Below are positions 1-10,299 of a stretch of 64,000 bases of DNA, in pieces. The notes under the pieces were generated by a model. The model saw only the letters and a list, made by a program, of their open reading frames with translations, was not told the origin of the DNA and searched no databases. Origin of the DNA: Lytechinus variegatus (taxonomy: Eukaryota > Echinodermata > Echinoidea > Temnopleuroida > Toxopneustidae); assembly GCF_018143015.1 (NCBI RefSeq), contig NC_054756.1:18621361-18685360 (forward strand). Direction: 5' to 3'. A program made the position numbers and the translations under genes. Numbering within the stretch: position 1 is the first letter of the stretch; each line of letters begins with the position of its first letter.

Positions 1-550
1 TTGACGGACATGCCTGTTTGAAATTAATGATAATTTTAGGCCTACGTGCAGTCATTAATTTAACTAATTGTAATTCATCCTGATACAGATGATGAAAGAA
101 AAGGAAAGGTGGCTTTCTTACATAATTTTACTTTGTTCATTCTTATTGCACCATCTCCTCCGTAGAATCCTCTCTGTGGACATCGACCCCATGCTTCCCT
201 AAAATTGATGATGCAATGCTGTGTAGGATTGTTGGAATTAAGTGAAAATAATAATCTTTATGTTACAATAGAGAAGTGCAAATTTACTCAACAATATATC
301 ATGATATTGGAGACTACTGACTAGAATCGTTGAGGATTTTAGTTGTGACATATTTGAGTATACGTATGATAAGAGGGTTGTATGTTTGATAAGAGAAAAC
401 AATGACATTTTGAGCCAACAGGTGTGGTTTATCAGTTTTAGAACTTGTCAAAATAATTTCGATGTCATTCTGAATTAATTTTCCCAAGAGTGAGCTCCTG
501 TATGAAATGACTGACAGACAATATTTTAATTGATAGATTACACCAATCTT
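1..550. other. AT-rich intergenic DNA, nothing recognised
   Basis: I see no exon-like reading frame, tRNA or repeat structure here. The sequence is AT-rich and unique-looking, and short open frames that overlap it have no recognisable similarity or splice context. Confidence 0.5.
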
Positions 551-897
551 TTTGTATGTCCCCTTTTCTCTCCTCCCCTTCTTTCTCTTCCTTTCTTTTC
601 CTCTTCTTTGTTTTTATTCCCGTATTCCCGTTACGTAGGACTTTCCCCTTTAAAGATATATGCTCTTTCCCCGGGAAATTATCGAATTCGATGGATGAAG
701 CGCCATCAATCTTAACAACAACATCTACCTCCATGTCATTCTCGATTTCATCAAGCAGTCCATCCTCCAAACCATCCCTCTGCCCAACCCCCCCCCCCTC
801 TCTCTCTCTTCGAAGCACTCTGTCACCTCCCACATCCTTCCTAACTCCCTATCGCCTCCATATTGACCACCCTTTCCTTCCTCCTTCCAAACCGTGG

Positions 898-1377
898 TGC
901 CGTGGTGTAGTGGTTCTGTCTCTCGCCTTGTTAACAGAGGGTCGTGTGTTCGAATCCCATCGTGGTCCGGCGTCCTTCGGCAAGGCGTTAATCCACACTT
1001 TGCCACTCTCGACCCAGGTGCTAAATGGGTACCCGGTAGGATGTGAAAGCCATAGTAGCTTGCCCAGGGGCCTGTTGCAGAAAGAGTTGCGTTTAAACGC
1101 AACTCAAAAAATCAAACGCAAGTCCCAAATGAGCGCTGTTGATTGGTTGAAAATCAAGTTGCGCATGATTTTTTGAGTTGCGATCGATTGCAACTCTTTC
1201 TGCAACGGGCCCCATGCAGTACTGTGTGCGCCTCATCAGCGACTGACTGGAATTCTCCCCAGGGAGTGGAGGATGTGCACACATTGTGTGCTGGAATGAC
1301 TGATTGAATCCGATGACCGGGGTAATTATATATCTGTAAAGCGCTTAAGCGCTATATAAAAGCCGATTATTATTATC
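898..1377 (+). mobile_element. tRNA-derived SINE, interrupted by a fold-back element
   Basis: The head resembles a tRNA, with an A-box-like GTGGTGTAGTGGTTCTG and a B-box-like GTTCGAATCCC. A unique body follows (CACTCTCGACCCAGGTG, ATGGGTACCCGGTAGGAT). The 3' tail contains AAGCGCTTAAGCGCTATATAA and ends in ATT repeats. The same head, body and tail recur at 1844-2121, at 45384-45672 on the minus strand and, truncated, at 17065-17260, so this is a dispersed RNA polymerase III retroposon family. A 147-bp fold-back insertion splits the body at about 1067-1213. Confidence 0.85.
1067..1213. mobile_element. Fold-back MITE nested in a SINE
   Basis: The left end GGGGCCTGTTGCAGAAAGAG and the right end CTCTTTCTGCAACGGGCCCC are near-perfect inverted repeats, and the similarity continues inward across about 45 bp (GAGTTGCG...CTCAAAAAATCA against TGATTTTTTGAG). 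Comparison with the SINE copy at 1844 shows the host SINE sequence broken here, so this is a younger non-autonomous DNA element. No clean target duplication is visible and the superfamily is not assigned. Confidence 0.8.
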
Positions 1378-1843
1378 AAACATCTATCTCCTCTCACCAT
1401 GCCCATCCTAAGCCCATATCTCCTCCCTATTGGCCACCCCTTCCTCTTGTCAACCCTATATCTTCTCCTCTTACCCCCCCCCCGGACCATCTATATGTCC
1501 TCCACCCCACCCTCCTTTCAACGAGCTGTCAACCCTCCCTCCTATTCATGCCTATATCCTCATCCCACCCCTCCCTCCTCCCAACCATTGGGGGCGGAGC
1601 AGAGGATTATCTTTTGTGTTTGGGGGGAGGGGGGGGGGACGGCTATTGTTGCGTCCGCCGCCAATGCTTCAAATCCTCATTCTCCTCCCACCCATCTATA
1701 ATTATCTCCTAGCTCCTACCCCATCCTCCTCAAAACACTTTATCTCCTCCCATCCATCCCCTTCTATCTCCTCCATATTGGCCACTCCGTCCTCCTTCCA
1801 AACCTCTCTCTTCCCCCCTTACCCTCCCGAACCATCTACATCT

Positions 1844-2121
1844 GTGATCGCGTCGTGGTCTAGTGGTTTTGACTCTCGCCTTTCAAACAGAAGGTCGTGG
1901 GTTCGAATCCTAGCCATGGCGTGTTTTCCTTCAGCAAGAAATTTATCCACACTGTGCTGCACTCGACCCAGGTGAGGTGGATGGGTACCGGTAGGATAAA
2001 TTGCTTGCATGCACTGAGCGCCGGCGATGGTAGCTCGAGCTAAAGCCGGGTAATAAGCCAGGCAAGCGCTTTGTATCCTCAGGCAAAAACGCTTTATAAA
2101 TCCAGCTATTATTATTATTAT
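1844..2121 (+). mobile_element. tRNA-derived SINE, near full length
   Basis: The tRNA-like head has TGGTCTAGTGGTTTTGACTC (A-box region) and GGTTCGAATCC (B box). The shared body has CACTCGACCCAGGTGAGGT and GGGTACCGGTAGGATAAAT. The tail AACGCTTTATAAATCCAGC is followed by an ATT microsatellite. This copy is uninterrupted and serves as the reference for the disrupted copy at 898. Confidence 0.85.
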
Positions 2122-2129
2122 CTCCTCCC

Positions 2130-3366
2130 ATCACCCCCTCCCAGGCTGATATCTCGAATTCTTTCTACCCCACCATCTTTCTACACTTCTCATGCCATGT
2201 TTAATTTACCCCCTCCTCAACCTCCTAACTCTTGACATGCTTGATGCATGCCTTTGCGATTTATTCATATATATATACATGTATATATTTTTTAATCTGA
2301 AGATGATGCATCATGCTGGCGAATACAGTAAATGGCGATGTTTGATTACACCATTTATAAATTAATTAATTCATTTATTTATTAATTACCCGCATGATTG
2401 TGACCCTTTTTTGTGATACCCGAAATACACATTTCATATACGACATGATAAAACGGAAAAGATATAAAAAGTACTTGACACCGTCGACTCCCTAGATATG
2501 CAATGTCGTTCTTAAAAATGTTAATACGAAATTGAAAAAAAATAATGTCTTTACATGGACTTTACTTAATCTATATGCGACTTGGGGAGATTTTTTTTGG
2601 GGGGGTTTATCTTTGCAGTTGTTTACTTGTCGTTACTCTATCATATAATTGATTTCTTGTTGGGATGGACATGGCCTTCAAGTTCTGCATTATTTTAGTC
2701 AAAACAGTTCTGCGTGTGCAAATTTATCATCTGTTCAATAATTTTCTGGTTTCTAGAATTGGAGCCTCACAGACGCAACGGGGGAAAAGTCCTTCATGAA
2801 ATAAGCTATCCTCTCACCGATCCGACCTACAAAACATTCTCGCTATCTCTGATGTTCGGCGACAAAGGGAGAACTTGCGCTTGATAATGTCAGCAGAATA
2901 TGTCAACAGATCGATAAAAGGGGATATAAAGTGCAAAGATGAGAAATAATAAGTTATTCCAAGATACAATGAGTGAGAATATGAGAAAATTGTGTTTTTA
3001 GAGCGTCGACACCGAGAGACCACTTTGTGCGTGAATAACGAGGCAAAGCACCCCGCAGAGAGCAGGGCGCTGATGCGTGCGAGGCCCGGAACGCCCCGGT
3101 AATAGATCTTACAAGATGCGCCTTTCTCGATGCACGGCCATATGCTCAACATTTATTCTACTTTTCATTGTCATCGGAGAATGAAGAATTTCTTGAATAT
3201 CCTCATGCTTGCTCGTGCTGCTCCCCTCATCACTCGACCTTTTCCATCTTAGCCTCGATCTCCCTATTACCAGATGCACCACCCCTCCCCATGTTCTATT
3301 TTACCCTGTCTTCCGTACTTTCTCCCTCCTTTTCCAATTACAATTCCGTGCTTCTACTTTTCATAG
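2130..3366. other. AT-rich intergenic DNA
   Basis: No gene or structured repeat is recognised. A minus-strand open frame at 2814-3152 has no recognisable domain and is preceded by no obvious promoter, so I do not call it. Confidence 0.4.
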
Positions 3367-3550
3367 GGCAAGTCTATCCCAAAATAAGTTTATTTCAACT
3401 AATAGAGAAAAGTCATAGCACTGAAAATTTCATCAAAATTGATCTAATATAAGAAAGTTATATCATTTAGCATTTAAACATATTTCGGTGTGCGGGCTCT
3501 ACATAAATGTTTTGTGAAAATAAGCTAAATTTTCATTGAATAACTTTCCC
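3367..3550. mobile_element. Decayed copy of the TTAA-ended fold-back family
   Basis: The segment with AGAGAAAAGTCATAGCAC, ACTGAAAATTTCATCAAAAT and ATAAGAAAGTTATATCATTT matches the terminal repeat of the element at 59075-59678 in the same order. It is followed by part of the inverted half (GAAAATAAGC...AATAACTTTCC). The ends are eroded, so only the internal part is supported. Confidence 0.55.
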
Positions 3551-3589
3551 TTTTTACATCGTATTCACCATTTTTTCGTCTTCCTAATT

Positions 3590-3900
3590 CTTCTTCATCT
3601 CCTTATATTGTTGTAATTCTTCATCTCCGTTTTCTTCTCTTCCTTCTTCTTTTAATCTTCTTCTTCTCCTCTCCTTTTTCTTTTACTTTTCCTTTCCTTC
3701 TTCTTCTTCTTCAGTCTTCTTCTTCTCCTCCTCCTCCTCCTTCTTCTTCTTCTTATTTCTTCTAACCCTCCTCCTTCTTCTTCTTCCTCTCCTCCATCTT
3801 CATATTCTCCCCCATTTTCTTTTCTTCTTCTTCGTGTTTCCTTCCTTTCTCACTTCCTTTATCAACAGTTCTTTCCTTTGTTTCTTTCTTCTCGTTCTTT
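3590..3900. repeat. TTC/TCC microsatellite-like tract
   Basis: A long run of TTC, TCC and TTTC units on the + strand. Long open frames here on either strand are low-complexity artefacts. Confidence 0.85.
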
Positions 3901-4881
3901 CTCCCACCCCTCTCAACCCCCCCCCCCATTTTGCCCTTGCATCCAAACCCAACATAAATTGCCATTTCTTGTAATTCATCCTCTGTTTATCCTGCTATGG
4001 CAGAGTGTCATTCAGAAGATGATGCGTCAATTCGAATCATCCAGACCGCACATGAAACTACCACTTTGTTTTTGAATGTCACCTTAAACCCTAATGCTTG
4101 GAACAACACACGGGATTTCATTAATTTTTGTGTTCTCATAGAATGAACTGTGTCAAAAAATAATGAAATCCAAAATGGGGACTTCTTGTGTGTTATTACA
4201 CTTATATAATACTTGTACATATTCTGGATAATTTGGACCCTTTAGAGATAGCTCCCTGTTCTGCAGCGTTTGAAATTGCATGATTCAAAATAAGATATTC
4301 CAAAATGAAAATGCCAAATTGTCAAAAACCGCTCATCACTGCATCGGATTGCAGGCTGTCCCGGCAAAGCAATTTTGGCGGGAAACTAAGGCCAGATGCA
4401 GGCGCCGTTTGACGTCTTATTACAAAAATACCTCGTTGACACGTTCAAAACACACACAAACCGAGATGAAATGATCGAGCTTAACTTGAAGTGACTTAAA
4501 GGACAAAGTTGATGGGATTTCATTTCGATGTGTTCCCTTCTATTGTGACGTCATATATGCTCAACATTATAAGAAAATTATCACTATGATGATCATGATG
4601 ATACGGAGCCAATATCTCGGCTAGCAAATGGACAGTTATGTTGCCTCTATGACTTCAGCGCAGACAAGACATTTCGAGAATAAATCTACATACAATCCAA
4701 ATATGAAGAGTATATAATTTCTCAATCAAATTAAACTAAAAATAACCTGAAATACGTACAGGGTATGATCCCCCCAATTGTAAAAATTAACGTAAGTATA
4801 TAGTACGACCATCAATGTAATCAATATAGTACAATATTTTTATTTTAGGGAGCAGATATATGGGAATGGTATAGTACGAGC

Positions 4882-5010
4882 CAGGGGCCGCGGAACGGTT
4901 TTCAAAGTGGGGGGCGGGACAGACCATGCAAAAAAAAATCACACTCATATGGTCATTTTCACGTTTTTGTACACGGTTTGGACCCCCCCCCCCCGCTTCC
5001 GCGGCCCCTG
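4882..5010. mobile_element. Short GC-rich fold-back element
   Basis: The ends CAGGGGCCGCGGAAC and its complement TTCCGCGGCCCCTG form an inverted repeat. Further in are GTGGGGGGCGGG and CCCCCCCCCCCCGC. The element is 129 bp, far too short to encode a transposase. The CAGGGG start is reminiscent of hAT termini, but no 8-bp target duplication is clear. Confidence 0.6.
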
Positions 5011-6047
5011 CAAGCATTGGGTTACCATGGTTACCAAACCACTTCATGATTAGAAAATTGCAATTTGGATCACATACAATATTTACTTTTACATTTGGAA
5101 TTAGCTGCTAAATTGCAAGTTTGTTATTATTGATTATGGATTATACAAAGCATTCTGGAAAATGGTGAAAAGGAGTGGAATTGAATAATCGTTTTCCTTA
5201 GTATAAGTTATGAATTTGAATAATTGTGAACCATGAACAAAACATTTCAGTAACCAACAAAAGCTTTTAACTTCTTCAGGATAAGCCCAAATTTCAAAGT
5301 CAAGATTTTGTGTGTAGTAATGATTAAGTATAAGCACGTCACATCAAGCCCCTTCACGCCAGATAACTGCATCAGCCGAGTTCGCTATGCACGCGATAAA
5401 AGAAGATGACGCGCAGATTAAAACCTGCGATTTTCCAAATCACTCTATTGGTAATCAAAGTACCGAATATCCATTCTCTATTTAGCCATTCCTTAATTGT
5501 CCCCCACCTTTCATTATCTGATTGGAAAGAGGCATCAATACTGTGAAATTTGTGACTCAATGTCTATTGGTTTTCTTGTTTGATTTGGGCAGACAGGCGG
5601 CGGTGGGAGATTGGTCAACGTATAAGTATCGCTCAAAAGACCCGCCCGATTTTTACAAGCCTTGAACTTGCAGACGACGCCGGCATCGCAATCCCATTGA
5701 ACACCCGCGGTTACCTAGCCAAGCGAAAGCGGATTAATCAATTTTAAGTCCTGGTGTTTGAGCTTTTCACTCACTGCGACTCTTGTATCCTCCTTTGCCA
5801 CTTGAATCTAAATCGACATCATTACCAATTTTTATCTAATTCTTATTTTCTTTTCTTCTTCTTCTCGAAACTTTCCGTCTATATTGTCTGTGTATCTCTG
5901 CTGTCTGTGTGCTTGCCTTTCTTTCTTCTCCTCTCTTTGATCAAAGAAAGAGGTAAATGACATTTAATCGCTGAATATTCTTTCTGCCATCAATTTTAAC
6001 TTTTATGTGGAACTATATCTCTATAAACGATTCTATCAAACGCGCTG
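5011..6047. other. Intergenic DNA, nothing recognised
   Basis: Mixed AT-rich sequence with a somewhat more GC-rich island at about 5580-5750. I see no supported exon or repeat. Confidence 0.35.
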
Positions 6048-6286
6048 CACTGTAAAAACTGCGGTGTTAAACCTGACACCAAATGGTGTTAATAGAGGAC
6101 CACACCCTGAGGTGTTAAAATTACACCCTAGAGATTAAACATAACACCAAAGAGTGTAAATGTAACAACAAAAGGTGTTGTAATAACACCTATAGGTGTA
6201 AAACTAACACCACCAATTTAACAACGGTGTAAAATAACTGGTGTGGTCCTCTATGTACACCGGTTAACACCACAGTTTTTGCTGTG
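6048..6286. mobile_element. Fold-back MITE packed with GGTGTTA motifs
   Basis: The ends CACTGTAAAAACTGCGGTGTT and AACACCACAGTTTTTGCTGTG are inverted repeats. AGAGGACCACACC at 6094-6107 pairs with GGTGTGGTCCTCT near 6240-6252, so the complementarity runs nearly the full length. The interior is built from repeated GGTGTTA/TAACACC words in both orientations. It is non-coding and non-autonomous. Confidence 0.8.
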
Positions 6287-6799
6287 TGTGGGGAACGTCT
6301 CCGTAAATTCATTTTCACGAAGAAGACTTATTAGGAAAAAAAATAGTAATGGCTTATTTAGTGTTTTATTTTAAGAATATGTATGTTTATTTAAAAAAAA
6401 TGTGATATGAAATTGATATAGGCCACACTGATTGTGAGTCAAACAAGAGGAATAATAGTTGACGGTTACTAATTTCATGAAAGTAAAATGGCATTCTATT
6501 TATTGACTGAAAATGACAAAAAAGTGAGAGTTGACTTGCAAGTTAATATGTGATTAGGAATGCCCAAATCTAAAGTGCCATCGGATTCAATAGACTCAAA
6601 TGATCTCTCCCTTATCAAATAAAAATTAAATGAAATAACTTCCTTACTTATAGTTTTAAGACTATGGTTTTATCTTTAACAATAATATACATGACATAAC
6701 TGTCATACTTTTTTTGCATAGAATCGTTTGAGTCTATTGAATCCGATGGCACTATAAAGAACACTGTTCATTCTGCTGACTTGTGCAAAAATCCCGGAT

Positions 6800-7065
6800 A
6801 AAAGTGAAGGAGGAGGAGCAGAGGAAGAAGAAGAAATAAAAGAAGATGAAAAAGAAAAAGACAAAGTAGAAGAAGAAGAAGAAGAAAAAGAAGATGAACA
6901 AGGAGGAGAAGGAGGAGGAAAAGACTGAAGAAGAAGAAGAAGGAAAAGAAGAAGAAGAAGAAAAAGAAGATGAAGAAGAAGAGGAAGGGGAAGAAAGAGA
7001 AGAAGAAATACTAGTAGTAAAAGATGAAGAAGAAGAGGAGGGAGAAGAGAAGGAGGAGGGACCTT
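6800..7065. repeat. GAA/GAG purine tract
   Basis: About 260 bp of almost pure purine on the + strand, mainly GAAGAA and GAGGAG units. Long Ser/Phe/Leu-rich minus-strand frames across it are artefacts of the repeat. Confidence 0.9.
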
Positions 7066-8602
7066 CTTGAATAATGTGAATAATCCAAGTAGATTTTGGA
7101 AACAATTTGTTTTCATTGTATTCAACTTATTTTCAATTTTACAGTAAAGCTATTATATGCTCTGAACAATCGATGAAAATACTACCATAAAAAAGAAAGG
7201 TGAAGAGGAAGAGAGAGTTTGTGTGTGCCTGAGGGAGAGGGTGAGGGTGTGAGGGAGGCATGATGGTGCTGAACAGAGGAAGGAAAAAAATTCCAACTTA
7301 GTGAGTGTGGGTGTGTGTTGATGTTGGGCGTATATGAGCGGAAAACGAGAAGCCTGAAGAAATTAAAGCAAATAAGTGAATTCAGAGAAATAAAGAGAGA
7401 GACAGATAGAGAGAGGGGGGGGGGGGTGAAAGAAAGAGAGAGAGGGAGCGGGGTTAGGAGAGATCGTCTGCGATGTTTGTTCGACTCTTTATACTTTATT
7501 TCGCGCGCCAATAAGTGAGCTCTATTAGCGCGTTTGGATGAGGGAGATGGCGTTGATGGGGGATATTTTGAGTGGGATATAGGCGGCCTCATCCCGATCT
7601 CTTGGGATGATATAGGAAGGATACCCAAGCCATCGAGAGCCACTAAACTGATCATTTGACCGCGAAGAGTTGGTTGGTTTCCGATCCCACTCCAACTCGC
7701 TCTCGACACTCAAGTACTTACAGCAATTACCAAAGACGTCCAAATAACACCAGTTGTCTCTGTCAGCTTGTCGTCAAACAAAATCGACCGTTTTGGTATT
7801 TCGTGTTCCATAATTTGAACTTCGCAGGAGTGGTTTACTCCGTATTACATTCGAATTTGCTTTGACTTAATATCATCAAACAGCAAATGAGATGTTTAGG
7901 AAGTCAAGATCCATTTCATCGTGATTTCTTAGTCAATTATTTTAATCATTTGAAGCTTTAGAAAATTCGAGTGTGTTGACCGAACTGCATGATGATCAAC
8001 TTGTAAATCAACATTTGATTGAATTGCACTGTTCATTATCTAGCCTTTATCAATTTAATTGCAGTACATCAGAAAGTTTGGTGTGATTTTCTAGCGACTT
8101 TCACTTCATTAAAGTACATGAATTGGGAGGAAACCTGCCTGTCTGTTTTTGCTTGAAAATCTGGACAATCGTGACAATTGTGACTGCTTAAACCCAATAA
8201 TCTTTCCGATAACTGCATTTTACTAGAGGAAATATATCAAGTTGCAGACTCAGACTGTGCATTTTTAAGACCAAGTCTGTAATTTCGACACTTTTCAGAA
8301 AGGAGATAAGTCACCATAACCTAAACGATGTGAGTAAAGGTTCTTCGAAGCGTTAGCACCATAGACATGACATGTTTCAGGAGACGGGCCAGGTTATTGA
8401 TATAAGTTTGTGAAAAAGTTTGGAAATAATACATCCCGCCATTTTCTTTCAATTTCTGGTAACTGATTTCATTCAAAGCTCCCTCAGGAAAGAGAGGCAG
8501 GGAGCACCAGATGAAGTAAACTTTAAACGTTATTTTCAACTAAAAGATAAAGCTGACCCAGCTGTCTAAGTTATTTTATCAAGGTTAACCAGTGTGCTTA
8601 AA

Positions 8603-9472
8603 ATGGAAAATCGCAGAATTGTCGATATCGGAGTGATAGAACAGTCTTTCAAACCTTCCAAGATGCAGGTCATCGACCAGGAGACATCGAGCGTCGACTA
8701 CCCTCGACAGCGAGCCCTTCAATGCCTCCGGATGATGAGCAATTGCGGCAACGCTGAGATCTTCAACAAAGCGTTGTCTACGACCATGAAGATGCAAAGT
8801 CCGGAGTGGGAGGGCGACACTGATAGCGACGTCGATAGCGTCGTGAAGCATCCCAAGGAACGGGTTGATAGAGGATCGACTTCAACGTCGACGAGCGCGA
8901 AATATCACGGACATCGAGATGGAGTGGGAAAGGCAGTGAAGAAGGGCATGAAACCACATTTGACAAAAAAATGCGACCCGCGAGTTCAGAAGCAGATTCG
9001 GTTAAATATCAATGCTCGAGAGCGTCGACGTATGCACGATCTAAACGATGCCCTGGATGATCTACGGGGCGTTATCCCCTACGCTCACAGCCCATCGGTT
9101 CGTAAGCTGTCGAAGATTGCCACGCTGCTCCTCGCTAAGAACTATATCCTGATGCAGGCGAATGCACTCGAGGAGATGCGACGGATTTTCACTTTCATGA
9201 ACCAGCCTCAGCTTTGCTTACCACCGGCTCTGTCGTCGACCACCTACCCGATCTCGCCCGCCTACCACACCCCTGACATCGTCGCTCGAAACAGCAGTGG
9301 GCATGCTCTTGCAAGTAAGGTCCTTGAAAGCCCCTCGACCGCCATCAATCTCCCAATCTCTTGCCGTCGGAATGGTGTGCAATCGTCATCATCGTCGTTA
9401 TCTTGCCATCGTTGTATCGATAGACCATCCCTTAATCGGAATCATGAAAGAAGTGATCATTCCTTTCTCTGA
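8603..9472 (+). CDS. bhlhe22/23: bHLH transcription factor, BHLHE22/BHLHE23 (Beta3) type
   Basis: This is a single uninterrupted frame of 289 codons. The ATG at 8603 has a good context (AAAATGG). The frame is open a few codons further upstream, but only to a GTG, so I start at 8603. A bHLH domain occupies about residues 133-193. Its basic region is [17 protein letters not shown], with the E-box-contacting Glu of ARERRR. The second helix reads [20 protein letters not shown] and is followed by EEMRR. This signature, including the [23 protein letters not shown] stretch, is characteristic of BHLHE22/BHLHE23, Olig-related neural bHLH factors that bind E-boxes and mostly repress transcription. The N-terminal part has an acidic stretch (residues about 69-78) and a Ser/Thr run. 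The C-terminal tail is Pro/Ser-rich and not conserved as far as I can tell. Lack of introns agrees with the vertebrate family members, which are single-exon in their coding part. I cannot separate e22 from e23; an invertebrate single Beta3 gene is the likely situation. Confidence 0.95.
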   Translation: MENRRIVDIGVIEQSFKPSKMQVIDQETSSVDYPRQRALQCLRMMSNCGNAEIFNKALSTTMKMQSPEWEGDTDSDVDSVVKHPKERVDRGSTSTSTSAKYHGHRDGVGKAVKKGMKPHLTKKCDPRVQKQIRLNINARERRRMHDLNDALDDLRGVIPYAHSPSVRKLSKIATLLLAKNYILMQANALEEMRRIFTFMNQPQLCLPPALSSTTYPISPAYHTPDIVARNSSGHALASKVLESPSTAINLPISCRRNGVQSSSSSLSCHRCIDRPSLNRNHERSDHSFL

Positions 9473-10269
9473 CTCTCAAACTTTCCGATTTTATGATGAA
9501 ATATTTAATAACTTTCCTTATTTATTGTTCTCCCCAAAACTTTTGATTGACGGTGTAAACGTGGTCGAATAATTACGCTAAGTGTACAATCTATTGCATC
9601 AATAATTGTTCAATGTTATCACCACCAAAGTAGTGTATTTCTGTAATTCTAATACTTGTACATTGGAGATTTTGTTAAATCATGTGACAATGCCAGTTTA
9701 AGATAGATCCTAATCATTTCAACTCGATCATGTAAGGGTATCTCCTGTTTTTAAGTTTGTATAATGTGAACGAAATAGAGTTGAGTTCTGAATTCAGATT
9801 ACAGTGACGAGCATAATGTGATTATAATATAATTTATTCGACAAGAGTGCATTCCACATACGAGAGTTCGTTTATGAAAGAATTGGTTTTCACACAGAAA
9901 TATCATCTATTACATTGCAACGTGACCGAAGCTTTAATTCTTCAAAGTTTAATTTGAAGAATCTGTTTTATTCAATCATCGCTCTAGTTTGAAATAGAAT
10001 AGGACTTGGTGTACACAATGCATGGAGTATACATGTGTTTAATGTTGTATGACGTCAAGCTGATTCACAGTATATGAATACATCAAGGAGTGTTGGTGAT
10101 TGTCATTGGCGAGTTTTAGAACCGTAATGATAAATCTCTTACGAAATGTATCTATTTCTGCCAAATATTTTGAATCTTTTGTCAAACATTACCTAACTAT
10201 AGTATGATAAAATAGGGTCGTGTCAATAAGGGAATTTTGCATAAATAGTGATGGAAACGTTATAAAAAG

Positions 10270-10275
10270 AATAAA
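10270..10275 (+). promoter_or_regulatory. Candidate polyadenylation signal for the bHLH gene
   Basis: This is the first exact AATAAA that I find downstream of the stop codon at 9470-9472. It would give a 3' UTR of about 0.8 kb. Further AATAAA words occur at about 10685 and 11078. No transcript evidence is available, so the choice is tentative. Confidence 0.3.
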
Positions 10276-10299
10276 TTGTTGCAGACATATTTATCAATA

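Larger units (their letters stand above)
556..1830. repeat. Pyrimidine-rich degenerate minisatellite
   Basis: The + strand is strongly pyrimidine-rich. It contains diverged copies of a unit of about 40 bp that reads roughly TCTCCTCCATATTGGCCAC followed by CCTTCCTCCTTCCAAACC. Clear copies start near 851, 1420 and 1768. The SINE at 898 interrupts the array and another starts just past its right edge. Open frames across the array are compositional and do not look coding. Confidence 0.6.

Noticed and set aside
898..970. Possible functional tRNA gene
   Set aside because: A and B boxes are present but no acceptor-stem pairing is seen, and the same head is followed by the shared SINE body in other copies.
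6703..7125. Ser/Leu/Phe-rich frame of 140 codons on the minus strand
   Set aside because: It lies entirely across the GAA/GAG purine tract; composition alone explains its length.
8594..8602. Upstream in-frame start of the bHLH gene
   Set aside because: The codon at 8594 is GTG, not ATG. The ATG at 8603 has a good Kozak context.
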